Shown in pieces: positions 1 to 9,216 of a DNA stretch of 64,000 bases (its first letter is position 1; each line of letters opens with the position of its first letter). This DNA is from Marinobacter sp. SS13-12 (GTDB lineage Bacteria; Pseudomonadota; Gammaproteobacteria; Pseudomonadales; Oleiphilaceae): assembly GCF_030227115.1 (NCBI RefSeq), contig NZ_JASSUA010000001.1, forward strand, positions 1,054,001 to 1,118,000, read 5' to 3'. Under the pieces are notes generated by a model. It was given only the letters and a program-made list of their open reading frames with translations, searched no databases and was not told the origin of the DNA. The position numbers and the translations under genes are program-made.

Positions 1-316
1 CCAGCTTACCCACTGCATAGGTGAAACGGGTGCCGGGTACTGCGGAACCGTTCTGCTCCATCAGGTGTGGTCGCTCCTGGTCAGCGGCAAGAAATACATC
101 AAACGGCGCACCGTGACGAATCTGGGCGTAAAGCTTACCGGTGGAGCCGTAACTGATTCGGCTGCTGTGGCCTGTTGCCTCTGTAAACTGCGCAGCAAGG
201 CGCTCGGAAGCTTCGTGAAAATTGGTGGCAACGGCCAGCCTGACCTCTCCTGCCAGCGCAGCTCCGGTTGCCATTAGCAGACTCAGGGTCAGCAATAAAC
301 GGATGGTGGCCGTCAT
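1..316 (-). CDS. modA: Molybdate ABC transporter periplasmic binding protein ModA (partial, C-terminus outside window)
   Basis: About 105 N-terminal residues are visible; the gene runs off the left edge. The start ATG is at 316. A classical signal peptide (MTATIRLLLTLSLLMATGAA, then LA before the mature part) is followed by GEVRLAVATNF, the ModA-type first strand. Further on come the SYGSTGKLYAQI segment, whose serines bind oxyanions in this family, and GAPFDVFLAADQERP. ModA captures molybdate or tungstate in the periplasm for the ModBC importer, which would lie to the left of the window. A related sulfate or tungstate binder is possible, but the motif set favours ModA. Confidence 0.85.
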   Translation of the reverse strand, partial: MTATIRLLLTLSLLMATGAALAGEVRLAVATNFHEASERLAAQFTEATGHSSRISYGSTGKLYAQIRHGAPFDVFLAADQERPHLMEQNGSAVPGTRFTYAVGKL

Positions 317-385
317 GAAGGGGCTACTCCGGTGATTCAACAGTTGGTCGTGATCATACCTTCCCTGAGCGGGTAGCGTCATGCC

Positions 386-1303
386 TCAGTTGTCGGAATC
401 AGTCTGCCGGGGAATACAGCCGAGTAGATGCTCCCGGAGCTCGTCGGCATTGGTTTCGTTGACCAGCTCGTGCCGGGCTCCCGCAAACAGCCGCTCGGAC
501 GCGACGTTCAGCCCCGCTGCCTTCAGGTTGGCCACGTGCCGGCCGAAACCCCTCCCCATTTCTCCCACCGGGTCGCGGTCTCCCGCCATCAGATGCACTG
601 GAAGGTCTTTGCGCCAGGCAGCCGGGTTGATGTCCAGCATGCCGCCAATAAAGTCTGACCACAGGCCTACGGTACAGGAAAAGCCGCATAACGGGTCTTT
701 CAGGTAGCGGTCGACCTGCTGTGGGTCGCGGCTGAGCCAGTCATGGCTGGTGCGATTGGGGGCAAAAGCCTTGTTGAAGGCACCGAACGTCATGTTGTCG
801 ACCAGTGGGCTGTGATGCCGTTTCCCCCGCAGCGCCCTGATCAGTCTTACCAGTGCCAGGGAGATCAGGAGTTTCGGTTTGTCGATGCGATTGGTGGCGC
901 AGAGGATCAGGTTGTCGATCTGGTCACCGTACTGCTGGGTGAACGCCTGGGCGATGAACGAGCCCATGCTGTGCCCGAACAGGGTCAGCGGAAGGTCGGG
1001 AAACTGCTTTCGGGCATGGACCACCACCTGCTGCAGGTCATCCACCACCTTCTGCCAGCCCCGGTTGTCGGCGTAGTGGCCAAGTTCGGTATCAGGGCAG
1101 TGTGGCCCATGGCCCCGGTGCTGGACAGCCATTACAGCCACCCCTTGCCGGTTGAGCCATTGGGCCAGTGGCTGGTAACGGGCGGCATGTTCGGCCATGC
1201 CGTGGGCAATGACCATCACTGCAGTGGGGTTCTCCGGTACCCACGACAGCAACGGAATCCGGTGGTGATCCGGACTGTTGATAAAACTTTCCTGCAGGTC
1301 CAT
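386..1303 (-). CDS. Alpha/beta hydrolase, monoacylglycerol lipase/lysophospholipase type
   Basis: A 305-residue serine hydrolase of the Hydrolase_4 (PldB/monoglyceride lipase) family. The oxyanion region is HGMAEHAARY near residue 34, the nucleophile elbow is FGHSMGS, the acid is in AGDRDPVG and the catalytic histidine is in ARHELVNE near the C-terminus. There is no signal peptide, so it is probably cytoplasmic and acts on lysolipids or monoglycerides; the substrate is inferred from family only. I chose the ATG at 1303. The frame stays open to 1438, but that extension would overlap the upstream desaturase gene and has no family-like sequence. It lies downstream of the sterol desaturase-family gene in the same direction and may share its transcript. 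Confidence 0.85.
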   Translation of the reverse strand: MDLQESFINSPDHHRIPLLSWVPENPTAVMVIAHGMAEHAARYQPLAQWLNRQGVAVMAVQHRGHGPHCPDTELGHYADNRGWQKVVDDLQQVVVHARKQFPDLPLTLFGHSMGSFIAQAFTQQYGDQIDNLILCATNRIDKPKLLISLALVRLIRALRGKRHHSPLVDNMTFGAFNKAFAPNRTSHDWLSRDPQQVDRYLKDPLCGFSCTVGLWSDFIGGMLDINPAAWRKDLPVHLMAGDRDPVGEMGRGFGRHVANLKAAGLNVASERLFAGARHELVNETNADELREHLLGCIPRQTDSDN

Positions 1304-1401
1304 GTCAGCTGAATCCGGGCTTGTTGTTGGCGTAAACCGGAGTCTAGCGGTAAAACGCGTCTGAAATTGAGACAGGTGCTTAAAATCCGTGGTTTGCGCT
1401 C

Positions 1402-2328
1402 TTATTCCACGTCCCTTTCCCATTCCGGAGGTTTCCACAGGTGCTTCAGCCGCAAAAGCAGGCTGCCGCCGGGCCGGGCCATGGCCCGGAACAGGTCAAC
1501 ATATTCATGGGTCCACAACACCAGCAGGTTGTTGGAGTGTACCGGGCGGGTAATGCCGTATTCCGGCGGTGCCTGCTCATCTTCGGCCACAAAAGTGCCG
1601 AACAGCCGGTCCCAGAGGATCAGCGTGCCACCGTAGTTACGATCAATATAGCCCGGGTTGCGACCGTGGTGAACCCGGTGATGGCTGGGGGTGTTGAACA
1701 CCAGTTCCACCCAGAGTGGCAGTTTGCCGACCAGGGTGGTGTGGACGAAAAACTGGTAAACCAGTGACAGGGCGTAGGCAGTGCCGATCCACACCGGATT
1801 GAAACCGATAAGCGCCAGAGGCAGGTAGAAGATCCACATGCCGTTGAAGATGTTGGTGGCATTCTGGCGCATGGCGGTGGAGAAATTCATTCGCTCCGAG
1901 GAATGATGCACCACGTGCGCGGCCCAGAACCAGCGTATGCGATGGCTGGAGCGATGCATCCAGTAGAAGCAGAAGTCCACACCCACAAAGGTCAGGAACC
2001 CTGTCGTCCAGCTCAGTTCCAGGTCCAGAATCCGGTGGTGATAGAGAAAGGCGTAAACGGGAAAAGCGATCAGGCCGGCGAATAACAGTTCTGTGACCTG
2101 GTAGCCGGCACCCAGGGCAAAGTTGCGGAGGGCTTCCGGCACATCCATCCGTGCAGGGTCATGGCGAATGCGCAGGTATTCCCAGAGGGTGACGGCTATA
2201 AACACCGGTGTGGCCACCACAAAGATCAGTTGGCGTTCATCCAGTGCCAGCCAGGGGGTGAGAGTGTTCCAGAGTGGCAGCAGCCCGCTGCCTTCCAGTA
2301 CTGACACCATCATGTCCATCAAAGCCAT
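1402..2328 (-). CDS. Sterol desaturase/fatty acid hydroxylase family membrane protein
   Basis: A 308-residue integral membrane di-iron protein. Histidine clusters typical of the family are visible: HRSSH near residue 141, HVVHH near 153 and HRVHH near 234. They are set between hydrophobic segments (about 32-48, 76-95, 105-125 and 180-200). Family members hydroxylate or desaturate sterols, carotenoids or alkyl chains with O2. Bacteria of this type rarely make sterols, so a hydroxylated lipid or alkylglycerol-type substrate is more likely, but the sequence does not settle it. It is divergent from an AraC-type regulator, which is a plausible controller. Confidence 0.85.
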   Translation of the reverse strand: MALMDMMVSVLEGSGLLPLWNTLTPWLALDERQLIFVVATPVFIAVTLWEYLRIRHDPARMDVPEALRNFALGAGYQVTELLFAGLIAFPVYAFLYHHRILDLELSWTTGFLTFVGVDFCFYWMHRSSHRIRWFWAAHVVHHSSERMNFSTAMRQNATNIFNGMWIFYLPLALIGFNPVWIGTAYALSLVYQFFVHTTLVGKLPLWVELVFNTPSHHRVHHGRNPGYIDRNYGGTLILWDRLFGTFVAEDEQAPPEYGITRPVHSNNLLVLWTHEYVDLFRAMARPGGSLLLRLKHLWKPPEWERDVE

Positions 2329-2389
2329 GCTCTATCCGTATTTTATTTGTTGGTATGAATTTATTCTGCGCCGATCGCTTTTGTAAAAA

Positions 2390-2418
2390 TTGACAATCCA
2401 CGACACAAAATTGATCAT
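2390..2418 (+). promoter_or_regulatory. Possible sigma70 promoter of the AraC-family gene
   Basis: TTGACA at 2390-2395 and GATCAT at 2413-2418 are separated by 17 bases and lie 45 bases upstream of the GTG start. The -35 is perfect and the -10 matches 4 of 6. The position in the divergent intergenic region makes it credible, but it is a prediction only. Confidence 0.35.
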
Positions 2419-2463
2419 CGACGCCAATGCAGTGGAGGCTGTCGGTATGATGGAGAATGAACA

Positions 2464-3477
2464 GTGGCCAGGGTAATCCGGGTAACCGGTGCCTGGACCG
2501 GACTGCTTTCTGACTGGCTGGACCAGGAGGGGCTGGATGCCGGCCCGTTGCGGATGGCACTGGCCCGGTGGGCATCACGTGACAATGTGCCGGTACCGGT
2601 GTGGCGCGATCTGCTGTCGCAGGGGCTGGCATTGGTGCCTGGCCGCATTGCGCCGGAGCTGGGGGTGGGCGCCTGCGTGCTTCCCGGCCATGTCGGCGTT
2701 CTGGGTTACCTGGTGCTGGCCTCGGATACGCTGGGGGAAGCCATGCTGGCCTATCAGCGCTATGAAACCCTGTTCTACGGCGCCAGCCTTGCAGAGATAG
2801 AGGTGGTCGGTGACCAGGCCGAGATGCGGTGGCCACCGTCGGAGAACGAACTGGGCCAGCAGGCAGATGGCGCAGCCATTGCGGCGTTGGTGACATTCAT
2901 GCGTCGCCAGATTGACCAGCCACCTCCACCCTCCACCGTGAGTTTCCTTGAGAGCGTCGATGGCGAAACGGCCAGGGCTTACGAATCGTTCTTTGATTGC
3001 CCGGTGACCTGGAATGACAGTCATGTGCGGGTGCGGTTTCCGCTGCATTACCTGAGTTTGCCCATGCCCCGGCGTGACCCTACCTTGCGGGAGTTGCTGG
3101 ACCGGCAGGCGAGGGCGTTGGTGCGGGCACTGCCGGAAGACTCCGGGGGCAGCTCCAGCACCGACCGCCAGTTACAGCAGGTGCTGCTCAAGCTGCTTTC
3201 CGACGGCGAGCCCACCCTTGCGCGAGCAGCGAGTGCCATGCACATGGCACCGCGCACCCTGCAGCGGCGGCTGGCCCGGCACCAGCTGAGTTGGCAACAA
3301 TGGCTGGACCGTAGCCGCGAGCAACTGGCCCGGCAGTATCTGGCGGACCCGTCGCTGACTCTGACGGACATCGCTCTCTTGCTGGGCTTCTCCGAGCAGA
3401 GTGCGTTTACCCGCGCCTACCGCCGCTGGACCGGCAATTCCCCGGGCAAGGCGCGCCCGCACCAGCTCAGCGATTAG
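2464..3477 (+). CDS. AraC family transcriptional regulator (arabinose-binding-like N-domain)
   Basis: A 337-residue protein. The N-terminal ~200 residues resemble the OruR/ArgR-like ligand domain of long AraC regulators (LGVGACVLPGHVGVLGYLVLASDTLGEA type). The C-terminal ~100 residues hold two helix-turn-helix units, with ARAASAMHMAPRTLQRRLA near 257 and DIALLLGFSEQSAFTRAYRRW near 305. The start is GTG at 2464, with GGAG eight bases upstream. Nearby ATGs at 2447 and 2457 are in other frames. It is divergent from the sterol desaturase-family gene and its hydrolase neighbour, which are the likely targets. Its 3' end overlaps the converging glutathione transferase gene by 11 bases. Confidence 0.9.
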   Translation: MARVIRVTGAWTGLLSDWLDQEGLDAGPLRMALARWASRDNVPVPVWRDLLSQGLALVPGRIAPELGVGACVLPGHVGVLGYLVLASDTLGEAMLAYQRYETLFYGASLAEIEVVGDQAEMRWPPSENELGQQADGAAIAALVTFMRRQIDQPPPPSTVSFLESVDGETARAYESFFDCPVTWNDSHVRVRFPLHYLSLPMPRRDPTLRELLDRQARALVRALPEDSGGSSSTDRQLQQVLLKLLSDGEPTLARAASAMHMAPRTLQRRLARHQLSWQQWLDRSREQLARQYLADPSLTLTDIALLLGFSEQSAFTRAYRRWTGNSPGKARPHQLSD

Positions 3478-4204
3478 CCGCGTAGACCCTCTCCAGGGGC
3501 TGGATTTGCGGTTGCCACTGGTCCAGCCAGACCTTGATATCCTTGGGGATTTTTGCCGGTTTGGGCCAGGGCACCGGGTATTGCTCGGGCTGGAACATGG
3601 GCGCGAACAGCGCGGCGGCGGCGAGGTCGGCGCGGGAGAAGCTGTCACCGGCCAGATAAGGTTTCTTCTGGTACGCCTCGGCCAGTTCCGTCAGGTAGGC
3701 TTCCATGGTTTCCCTTGACTGCTCCGCCGTTTTCTCATTGATTTTCATCCATTTGCGCATGATCTCATCGACCCGGCTGAAAGCCAGCTTCAGCAGAATT
3801 CGATTGTAAAAGGGTGTGCCCGCCGCCAACAGGGGAACCACCACTTTGGGGCGCTGCAGGAAGTGGTGGTAGGAGTAGCAGCGCACTGCTGGACCTGCTT
3901 CCTCATCCAGCCGCCGCTCCCAGGCCAGTGCTTCCTCGCGGGCCTGCGGGTCGGCTGGTGTTAACGGGTTCTCGGGGAAGGCCTCATCCAGGTAGTCGAT
4001 GATTTCCTTTGAGCCCTGAACCCGGTGGCCATCATGGTCCAGTACCGGCACTGATGAATCCTTGCCGGTGAGTTTGCGGATGGTTTTGACGTGCTGGCCG
4101 GGTAGCAGGCTGATCGCCTCGTAGCTAAGCCCCTTGTAATCCAGCGCCCAGCGAACCTTTTCGCAGTAATGGGATATCGCAAACTGGTAAAGTCTGATGG
4201 CCAT
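3467..4204 (-). CDS. Glutathione S-transferase family protein
   Basis: A 245-residue soluble protein. The N-terminal thioredoxin fold begins LYQFAISHYCEKVRWAL, with a cysteine at the position used by omega/beta-like classes, and continues with the cis-proline strand SVPVLDHDG and the glutathione-binding GSKEIIDYLDE. The C-terminal helical domain contains FSRADLAAAALFAP. The substrate is unknown; the family conjugates or reduces electrophiles with glutathione. The start ATG at 4204 has GGAGAA upstream. The gene is monocistronic and converges with the AraC gene, overlapping its end by 11 bases. Confidence 0.88.
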   Translation of the reverse strand: MAIRLYQFAISHYCEKVRWALDYKGLSYEAISLLPGQHVKTIRKLTGKDSSVPVLDHDGHRVQGSKEIIDYLDEAFPENPLTPADPQAREEALAWERRLDEEAGPAVRCYSYHHFLQRPKVVVPLLAAGTPFYNRILLKLAFSRVDEIMRKWMKINEKTAEQSRETMEAYLTELAEAYQKKPYLAGDSFSRADLAAAALFAPMFQPEQYPVPWPKPAKIPKDIKVWLDQWQPQIQPLERVYAANR

Positions 4205-4345
4205 GGTGCAGTGTTCTCCAGCGTTATAAATGGCTTAAGCGTAATGCTTTGAGGCGGGAAATGGTAACCGCTGTGCATTAAAATCGGCAGTGTTCGACAT
4301 AAGCTGCCGTGATGGCAACACCCCCAAAGGAACAGGAAACCGACA

Positions 4346-5095
4346 ATGAATGGATTCACTCGCTGTATAGCGCCTGCAATGGCTACGCTCGCCCTGGTGG
4401 CAGGTTGCTCGTCCACACCCGAAAACAGTCATCCCTCCCAGGTCAATGGCCCGGCTTCCGGAGCCGTTGAGCTGCCCTTTACCGCCAGGGGCAATGAGCC
4501 CTTCTGGCGCGCCATCGTGGAGCCGGGTCAGCTGGTACTCGAGCGGATGGGCGAAAGCCCGGTCGAGCTGCGATACGAAACCACCCACAGCAGCGCCACC
4601 AGCCGTACTTTTCGTGCTGAAGGAGAAGGTATCCGGATAACTCTGGTTGCCGCCCATCAGCTGTGCCGTGACTCTATGACCGGCATGCCCTATCCCAATC
4701 AGGTTCGCCTGGACATCAACGGTGAAGCATTTCGTGGTTGTGGCGGAGAGCCGGATCGGTTGCTGCAGAGTACCGAATGGCTGGTCGAAGATATCGCCGG
4801 TGCCGGCATCATCGACAGTTCACGGGTAACGATAAACTTCATGGCGGAGAACCGGGTGTCGGGGAGCGCCTCCTGCAACAACTTCACTGGTGGCTGGAAA
4901 CTGACCGGCGAAGGGCTCGGGCTTAATCGGATGGCCTCTACCAGGAAGGCCTGCTCGCCCGCGTTGATGAATCAGGAAAGCCGCTTCCTGTCATTGCTGT
5001 CGGACATTACCCGGTTTGATATCGGCCGGCATGGCGAACTGTTGCTGATATCATCGGATGGCCGGGTGATCACGGCGCTTCCGTCCACAGAGTGA
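4346..5095 (+). CDS. META domain lipoprotein (HslJ-like)
   Basis: A 249-residue predicted lipoprotein. The signal peptide ends in the lipobox LVAGCS (Cys near residue 21). Residues ~35-130 form a COG3650-type domain with GNEPFWRAIVEPGQLVLE, which is common at the front of META proteins. Residues ~140-245 form the META domain, with EWLVEDI, SGSASCNNFTGGW and RKACSPALMNQE; the Cys pair is typical of HslJ relatives. HslJ-type proteins are linked to envelope stress and novobiocin tolerance, but the role here is not known. It runs towards the solute-binding protein gene, and the 3' ends overlap by 26 bases. Confidence 0.82.
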   Translation: MNGFTRCIAPAMATLALVAGCSSTPENSHPSQVNGPASGAVELPFTARGNEPFWRAIVEPGQLVLERMGESPVELRYETTHSSATSRTFRAEGEGIRITLVAAHQLCRDSMTGMPYPNQVRLDINGEAFRGCGGEPDRLLQSTEWLVEDIAGAGIIDSSRVTINFMAENRVSGSASCNNFTGGWKLTGEGLGLNRMASTRKACSPALMNQESRFLSLLSDITRFDIGRHGELLLISSDGRVITALPSTE

Positions 5096-5939
5096 GCCCG
5101 TATTTGTCGAGGATCTGCTGGGCGCGGCCATCAGCGATACGCTGGCGGGTGCCCTCCGAAAGCAGTTGTGCCAGCTCCTTTGCGTCTTCCCTCACCGGGG
5201 AGAATGCTACAAAGGCGTCGGTCACCCCAACCAGCCCCGAATCACGGGGCTGGTTGGCGGCCTTTCCGGTGCTCTTGGCCCACCAGGCCATGACGTACTC
5301 GTCTTCAACAAAAATGTCCGTACGATTCTGCTCCAGCAGACCGATGGCCCGGTTCAGGGGGGAGGGGCCGGAGATCACCCAGACCTTTTCCTGGTCGGCC
5401 TGATGCTCTTCGATGTAGCGATCCAGCGTTTCGGTATAGGAGTAACCGTTGATCACCAGCAGTTGCTGGTCATGCAGGGATTCAATGCCGCCGTAATGCC
5501 AGGTGTTGTCCGGGTGGGTGAACAGTGCAATGGATGAATGGCCCTGGGGGGTATCGGGGAAAACAAAGTCCGGGGCATCGGTAATGAAGGCGCCGACCAC
5601 CGCGTCCAGTTGGCCTTCCCGGGTCATCTGTAGCGCTCTTGCCCAACTGAGGTTGACGTAATCCACGGTGTAACCGGCCTCACCAAGGATGTCGCGGGCA
5701 AGGTCGACCATGTAACCTTCGTGATCACTTCCCGCCTCGCAATTGTGGGGGCACCAGGGGTCTGCAGCAATGACAATGGTGTCGGGCTGGCCCTGGTTTT
5801 CGGTAATGCCGGAAGCAGGTGCTTTGCGGGCGGCGGTTTCCGTGCCGGTTTTCGCAACCGCTTCGGAAATGTCGTTATCCTGAGGCGAACAGCCCATGAA
5901 AAGGATGAACAAAAACGCCAAGACGACAAGTCGGGACAT
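5070..5939 (-). CDS. Periplasmic solute-binding protein family 3 (PBPb), lipoprotein-like
   Basis: A 289-residue protein from the ATG at 5939. The frame extends to 5984, but the signal sequence starts MSRLVVLAFLFILFMGCS, which ends in a lipobox (Cys near residue 17). The mature part carries the SBP_bac_3 fold: IVIAADPWCPHNCEAG, GYMVDLARDILGEAGY and SWARALQMTREGQLDAVVGAF. Family members bind amino acids or act as sensor domains. There is no permease or ATPase beside it, so it may serve an unlinked transporter or signalling protein. It is upstream of proV in the same direction, with a gap of about 100 bases. Confidence 0.82.
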   Translation of the reverse strand: MSRLVVLAFLFILFMGCSPQDNDISEAVAKTGTETAARKAPASGITENQGQPDTIVIAADPWCPHNCEAGSDHEGYMVDLARDILGEAGYTVDYVNLSWARALQMTREGQLDAVVGAFITDAPDFVFPDTPQGHSSIALFTHPDNTWHYGGIESLHDQQLLVINGYSYTETLDRYIEEHQADQEKVWVISGPSPLNRAIGLLEQNRTDIFVEDEYVMAWWAKSTGKAANQPRDSGLVGVTDAFVAFSPVREDAKELAQLLSEGTRQRIADGRAQQILDKYGLTLWTEAP

Positions 5940-6035
5940 GATCATTGTCCAGGGCGCCGCGAAGCTGCGGCAATACCCCATCATAGCGCCCGGATCATCA
6001 ACCTGTCATCTGCCTGTGCGGGGCCACGCACAGCG

Positions 6036-7094
6036 TCAGTAACGGCTCCTGGCGTCGCCTTCAGAGGCTTCGGTGGGCACCAGTGCCTTGACGAGTTCCT
6101 TCATATCGAGAATGCCAACCTGTCTGCCTCTTTTCACCACACGATAGGTGAGATCGGTATTGCCATCCGATCGGGCGATGACCGACTCCAGATTATCGCG
6201 GTCGGAGATATCGCCGGCACAGTCTTCCGGTGCTTCCGTGGTTTTCTTCATGATCGAGCGCACCCGCAGCACCCGGGCCCGGTTGATGTCACTGATGAAG
6301 TCGGTGATGTAAGGGTCGTTGGGCGACATCAGGATTTCCTGGGGCTCTCCCTGCTGAACAACGTGTCCGTCCTTGAGGATAACCAGGTGGTCCGCCAGCT
6401 TCAGGGACTCGTCCAGATCGTGGGTGATGAATACCACGGTTTTCTGCAACTCGTCCTGCAACTCCAGCAACAGGTCCTGCATATCGGAACGAATCAGCGG
6501 GTCGAGAGCCGAGAAGGCCTCGTCCATCAGCATAATGGGTGAGTTCGATGCCAGTGCCCGGGCAATACCCACCCTTTGCTGCATACCACCGGAGAGCTGG
6601 TGTGGGTACTGGTACTCATTGCCTTCCAGGCCTACACGAGCCAGCCACTTTTTCGCGTCGGCTTCGAATTCCTCCACGGAATAACCCCTTACCAACAGCG
6701 CCATGCCGGCATTTTCCAGCACCGTTTTGTGGGGCAGCAGCGCAAACTTCTGGAACACCATCGACATCCGTTCGCGGCGGAGTTTCCTCAGCTGATCCTC
6801 GTTGAATCGCAGGACGTCCTCACCATCCACCTGGACCTCACCGGCGGTGGGCTCGATGAGCCGGTTGAGATGACGTATCAAGGTGGACTTTCCGGAACCG
6901 GAGAGCCCCATAATGACGGTAATTTCGCCCTCATGCATGTCCACATTGATGTCCTGGAGGCCAAGCACATGGTTGTGTTTTTCCAGCAGTTCGGCTTTGC
7001 CCATGCCGCCGCGTACATGCTCCAGAGCACCTACAGAGTCCGGGCCGAAGATCTTGTACAGGTTCCGGATGGAAATCTTGATATTCCGGTCCAC
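6036..7094 (-). CDS. proV: Glycine betaine/proline ABC transporter ATP-binding protein
   Basis: A 352-residue ATPase of the quaternary-amine (ProV/OpuAA) class. It has Walker A GLSGSGKST near residue 63, Q-loop FQKFALLPH, signature LSGGMQQR, Walker B IMLMDEAFSALD and the H-loop FITHDLDE. A C-terminal CBS-like extension is present (~280-340, ending near VGILDMKELVKALV), as in osmoregulated ProV proteins. It energises uptake of glycine betaine or proline betaine. The start is GTG at 7094 with GGGAG upstream. It is the last gene of the minus-strand operon proX-proW-proV, 11 bases after proW. Confidence 0.95.
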   Translation of the reverse strand: MDRNIKISIRNLYKIFGPDSVGALEHVRGGMGKAELLEKHNHVLGLQDINVDMHEGEITVIMGLSGSGKSTLIRHLNRLIEPTAGEVQVDGEDVLRFNEDQLRKLRRERMSMVFQKFALLPHKTVLENAGMALLVRGYSVEEFEADAKKWLARVGLEGNEYQYPHQLSGGMQQRVGIARALASNSPIMLMDEAFSALDPLIRSDMQDLLLELQDELQKTVVFITHDLDESLKLADHLVILKDGHVVQQGEPQEILMSPNDPYITDFISDINRARVLRVRSIMKKTTEAPEDCAGDISDRDNLESVIARSDGNTDLTYRVVKRGRQVGILDMKELVKALVPTEASEGDARSRY

Positions 7095-7105
7095 AATTCG
7101 CTCCC

Positions 7106-8140
7106 TTACTGTTTTTGTGAGGCGTTAATACGCGCCAGCGAGGCCTTGGTAACCCGGTCGAGGATGACCGCCAGGATCACGATGCCGAGGCCGGCAACCA
7201 GGCCAACGCCCAGCTCAAGGTTGCGGATACCCTGGAGTACGAGAACCCCGAGGCCGGGTGCCGACACCAGGGAAGCGATAACAACCATGGCCAGGCTCAT
7301 CATGATGGTCTGGTTCACGCCCGCCATGATGTTTGGCAATGCCAGCGGAATCTGCACCTTGAACAGTTTTTGCTGGCTGGTCATGCCAAAGGCGTCAGCG
7401 GCTTCGATCACGTCCTTGTCCACCAGCCGTATGCCCAGATTGGTAAGGCGGATGACCGGCACAATGGCGTAGAGAATAATGGCGATGCCATAGAGTTTGG
7501 ATTCGGTCACGCTGAACAGGAAGATCAGCGGGATCAGGTACACAAACGGTGGCAATGTCTGCAGCATGTCCAGCACCGGTACCGTCAGGCGCTGCATCAT
7601 GTTGCTGCGGGACATGGCTATCCCGATGGGCACACCGAACAGCACGCAGATAAGAGCGCAGACAAAGATGATCGACAGCGTTTCCATGGCGTATCGGTAG
7701 TAGTCGATAAAGGCCAGCAGGAACAGGCTCCCTGCTACAAAGCCGACCAGTTTCCAGGACTTGGTAACAAAGAAGACCACCGCGAGCAACAACGGTATGA
7801 CGATCCACCAGGGTGTGTTCAGCATGCCGTAGAGTGTGCCGTCGAGAGCCCAGCTGAGGGGCTGGGTTAAAGGATCCAGAACAACGCTCAGATTGTCCTT
7901 TATGGACAGAAAGCCCTCTTCAAGACCCTTTGTGAGATCACGGGACTGCGGAAAAGCCGCGCAGGATTCGTTAAGCGCGTCCATGGACGGAAAGGGGGTG
8001 TCCCAGAGAGACTCGGGTTCGCCGGTTGTTCCCTTGGTTTTCTGCAGTAACGCGGCCATCGACATGGGGGCATCACTCTGGCCTTCGGAACACCACTCCT
8101 CCAGTCCCAGTGATGAAAATATAAAATCGTAGGTAGCCAT
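7106..8140 (-). CDS. proW: Glycine betaine/proline ABC transporter permease
   Basis: A 344-residue inner-membrane permease. A long N-terminal region (~100 residues) is followed by about six to seven hydrophobic segments from WWIVIPLLLAVVFFVTKSW onwards. The BPD_transp_1 EAA-type loop is seen as EAADAFGMTSQQKLFKVQIPLALP, where the ProV ATPase docks. It pairs with ProV and ProX to import betaines under osmotic stress. It lies between proX and proV, with a strong stem-loop in the proX-proW gap. Confidence 0.94.
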   Translation of the reverse strand: MATYDFIFSSLGLEEWCSEGQSDAPMSMAALLQKTKGTTGEPESLWDTPFPSMDALNESCAAFPQSRDLTKGLEEGFLSIKDNLSVVLDPLTQPLSWALDGTLYGMLNTPWWIVIPLLLAVVFFVTKSWKLVGFVAGSLFLLAFIDYYRYAMETLSIIFVCALICVLFGVPIGIAMSRSNMMQRLTVPVLDMLQTLPPFVYLIPLIFLFSVTESKLYGIAIILYAIVPVIRLTNLGIRLVDKDVIEAADAFGMTSQQKLFKVQIPLALPNIMAGVNQTIMMSLAMVVIASLVSAPGLGVLVLQGIRNLELGVGLVAGLGIVILAVILDRVTKASLARINASQKQ

Positions 8141-8205
8141 TGGCGGTCAGTTCCCCGTCACAGTCAATTGGTAAGGCTCGTTTCGAGTTCCCCGGTATCG
8201 GAGTT

Positions 8206-8232
8206 GACAGGGCCGGAAGGACCGGCCCTGTC
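8206..8232 (-). other. Stem-loop between proX and proW
   Basis: GACAGGGCCGG (8206-8216) pairs perfectly with CCGGCCCTGTC (8222-8232) around a 5-base loop. No T-tract follows in the direction of transcription, so it is not a standard intrinsic terminator. It probably stabilises the proX message or limits read-through, which would raise binding-protein levels relative to permease. Confidence 0.6.
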
Positions 8233-8247
8233 AGGGTAGGCAGGAGA

Positions 8248-9216
8248 TTACTCTCCCATCACCGAAGCAAGGCGTTCCCTCGCTGAATCGTTCAGCCAGG
8301 ATGACCACTCATCGCTGTTGTTACTCAGGTAATAGACGGCTGCTTCTTCAGCAGAGGCATTGTTGGAATCCATCCAGGCCAACAGAGAGCTCATGGTGGA
8401 CGTCTTGAAGGTCATGTGGCTGAGCATTTCCGCCACTTCCGGCTCTCGCTCCTTGAAGTCGGTGGTGATGGAGGTGAGGATCGTTGCCGCAGGGAACTCA
8501 GATACGCCTGGATTCTCCGCGTTCTGGGTCTGATTGCGGGTGTGGACCTCGGGCTTGTACTCACCGAGCTCAACCCGAGTCATATCGTACTTGCCGAGAG
8601 GTACGGTGGGCCCCCAGTAATAGCCAAACCAGGGCTCTTCCGACTGAACCGCCGATGCCATGGATGAAGCCAGGGTCTCGCCGGAACCGTGGTTGAACAC
8701 CTCAATGCCGGAGCTTTCCAGATCGAGTGCTCTGATCAGGTTGTCACTGACCACGCGGCAGCCCCAGCCGGTCGGGCAGTTGTTAAAGCGGTTGCCCACC
8801 AGCTCCGGATTTTCCATGACCCCTTCTATGGTGGTCAGTTCCGGGTGCTTCTCGGCCAGATAGGCAGGAATCCACCAGCCTTCAACACCACCCGGGTCCA
8901 GTACTTCGGCTACGCGCTCGATTTTGCCCTGTTCTTCCAGTTCCAGATAGGCTTCACCGGCGGAGTTGAGCCATAGTTCGGTAACAATGTCCGGCTCTCC
9001 ATTTTCCGCAACTGAGGTAACGGCCGGAACGGTATCAGAAGGAACCACCGTTACATCGCAACCGTAACCCTGCTCCATGATGAATTTGGCAACACCGGTC
9101 ACAACGGCGTTCGACGCCCAGCCCATCTCGGTGATCGATACTTCACCGCAATCGGCCTGGGCAAGTGCAGGAACGGACATCGCGCAAAGCAGCGCGACTG
9201 GCGTTAGCTTTCGCAT
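8248..9216 (-). CDS. proX: Glycine betaine/proline ABC transporter periplasmic binding protein
   Basis: A 322-residue OpuAC-family protein. Its signal peptide MRKLTPVALLCAMSVPALAQ ends in an ALA-type cleavage site. Mature motifs include EMGWASNAVVTGVAKFIMEQGYGCDV, which here marks the betaine-binding lobe, then WLNSAGEAY, GWWIPAYLAE and EPWFGYYWGPT. The aromatic residues in this last set are those that box the quaternary amine in the family. The start ATG at 9216 is preceded by AAGGAG. It is the first gene of proXWV, and the promoter region is shared with the divergent M14-type gene. Confidence 0.94.
   Translation of the reverse strand: MRKLTPVALLCAMSVPALAQADCGEVSITEMGWASNAVVTGVAKFIMEQGYGCDVTVVPSDTVPAVTSVAENGEPDIVTELWLNSAGEAYLELEEQGKIERVAEVLDPGGVEGWWIPAYLAEKHPELTTIEGVMENPELVGNRFNNCPTGWGCRVVSDNLIRALDLESSGIEVFNHGSGETLASSMASAVQSEEPWFGYYWGPTVPLGKYDMTRVELGEYKPEVHTRNQTQNAENPGVSEFPAATILTSITTDFKEREPEVAEMLSHMTFKTSTMSSLLAWMDSNNASAEEAAVYYLSNNSDEWSSWLNDSARERLASVMGE

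Noticed and set aside
386..1438. A 350-codon version of the first hydrolase
   Set aside because: The first 45 codons overlap the upstream desaturase gene and carry no family-like sequence; the start at 1303 is better.
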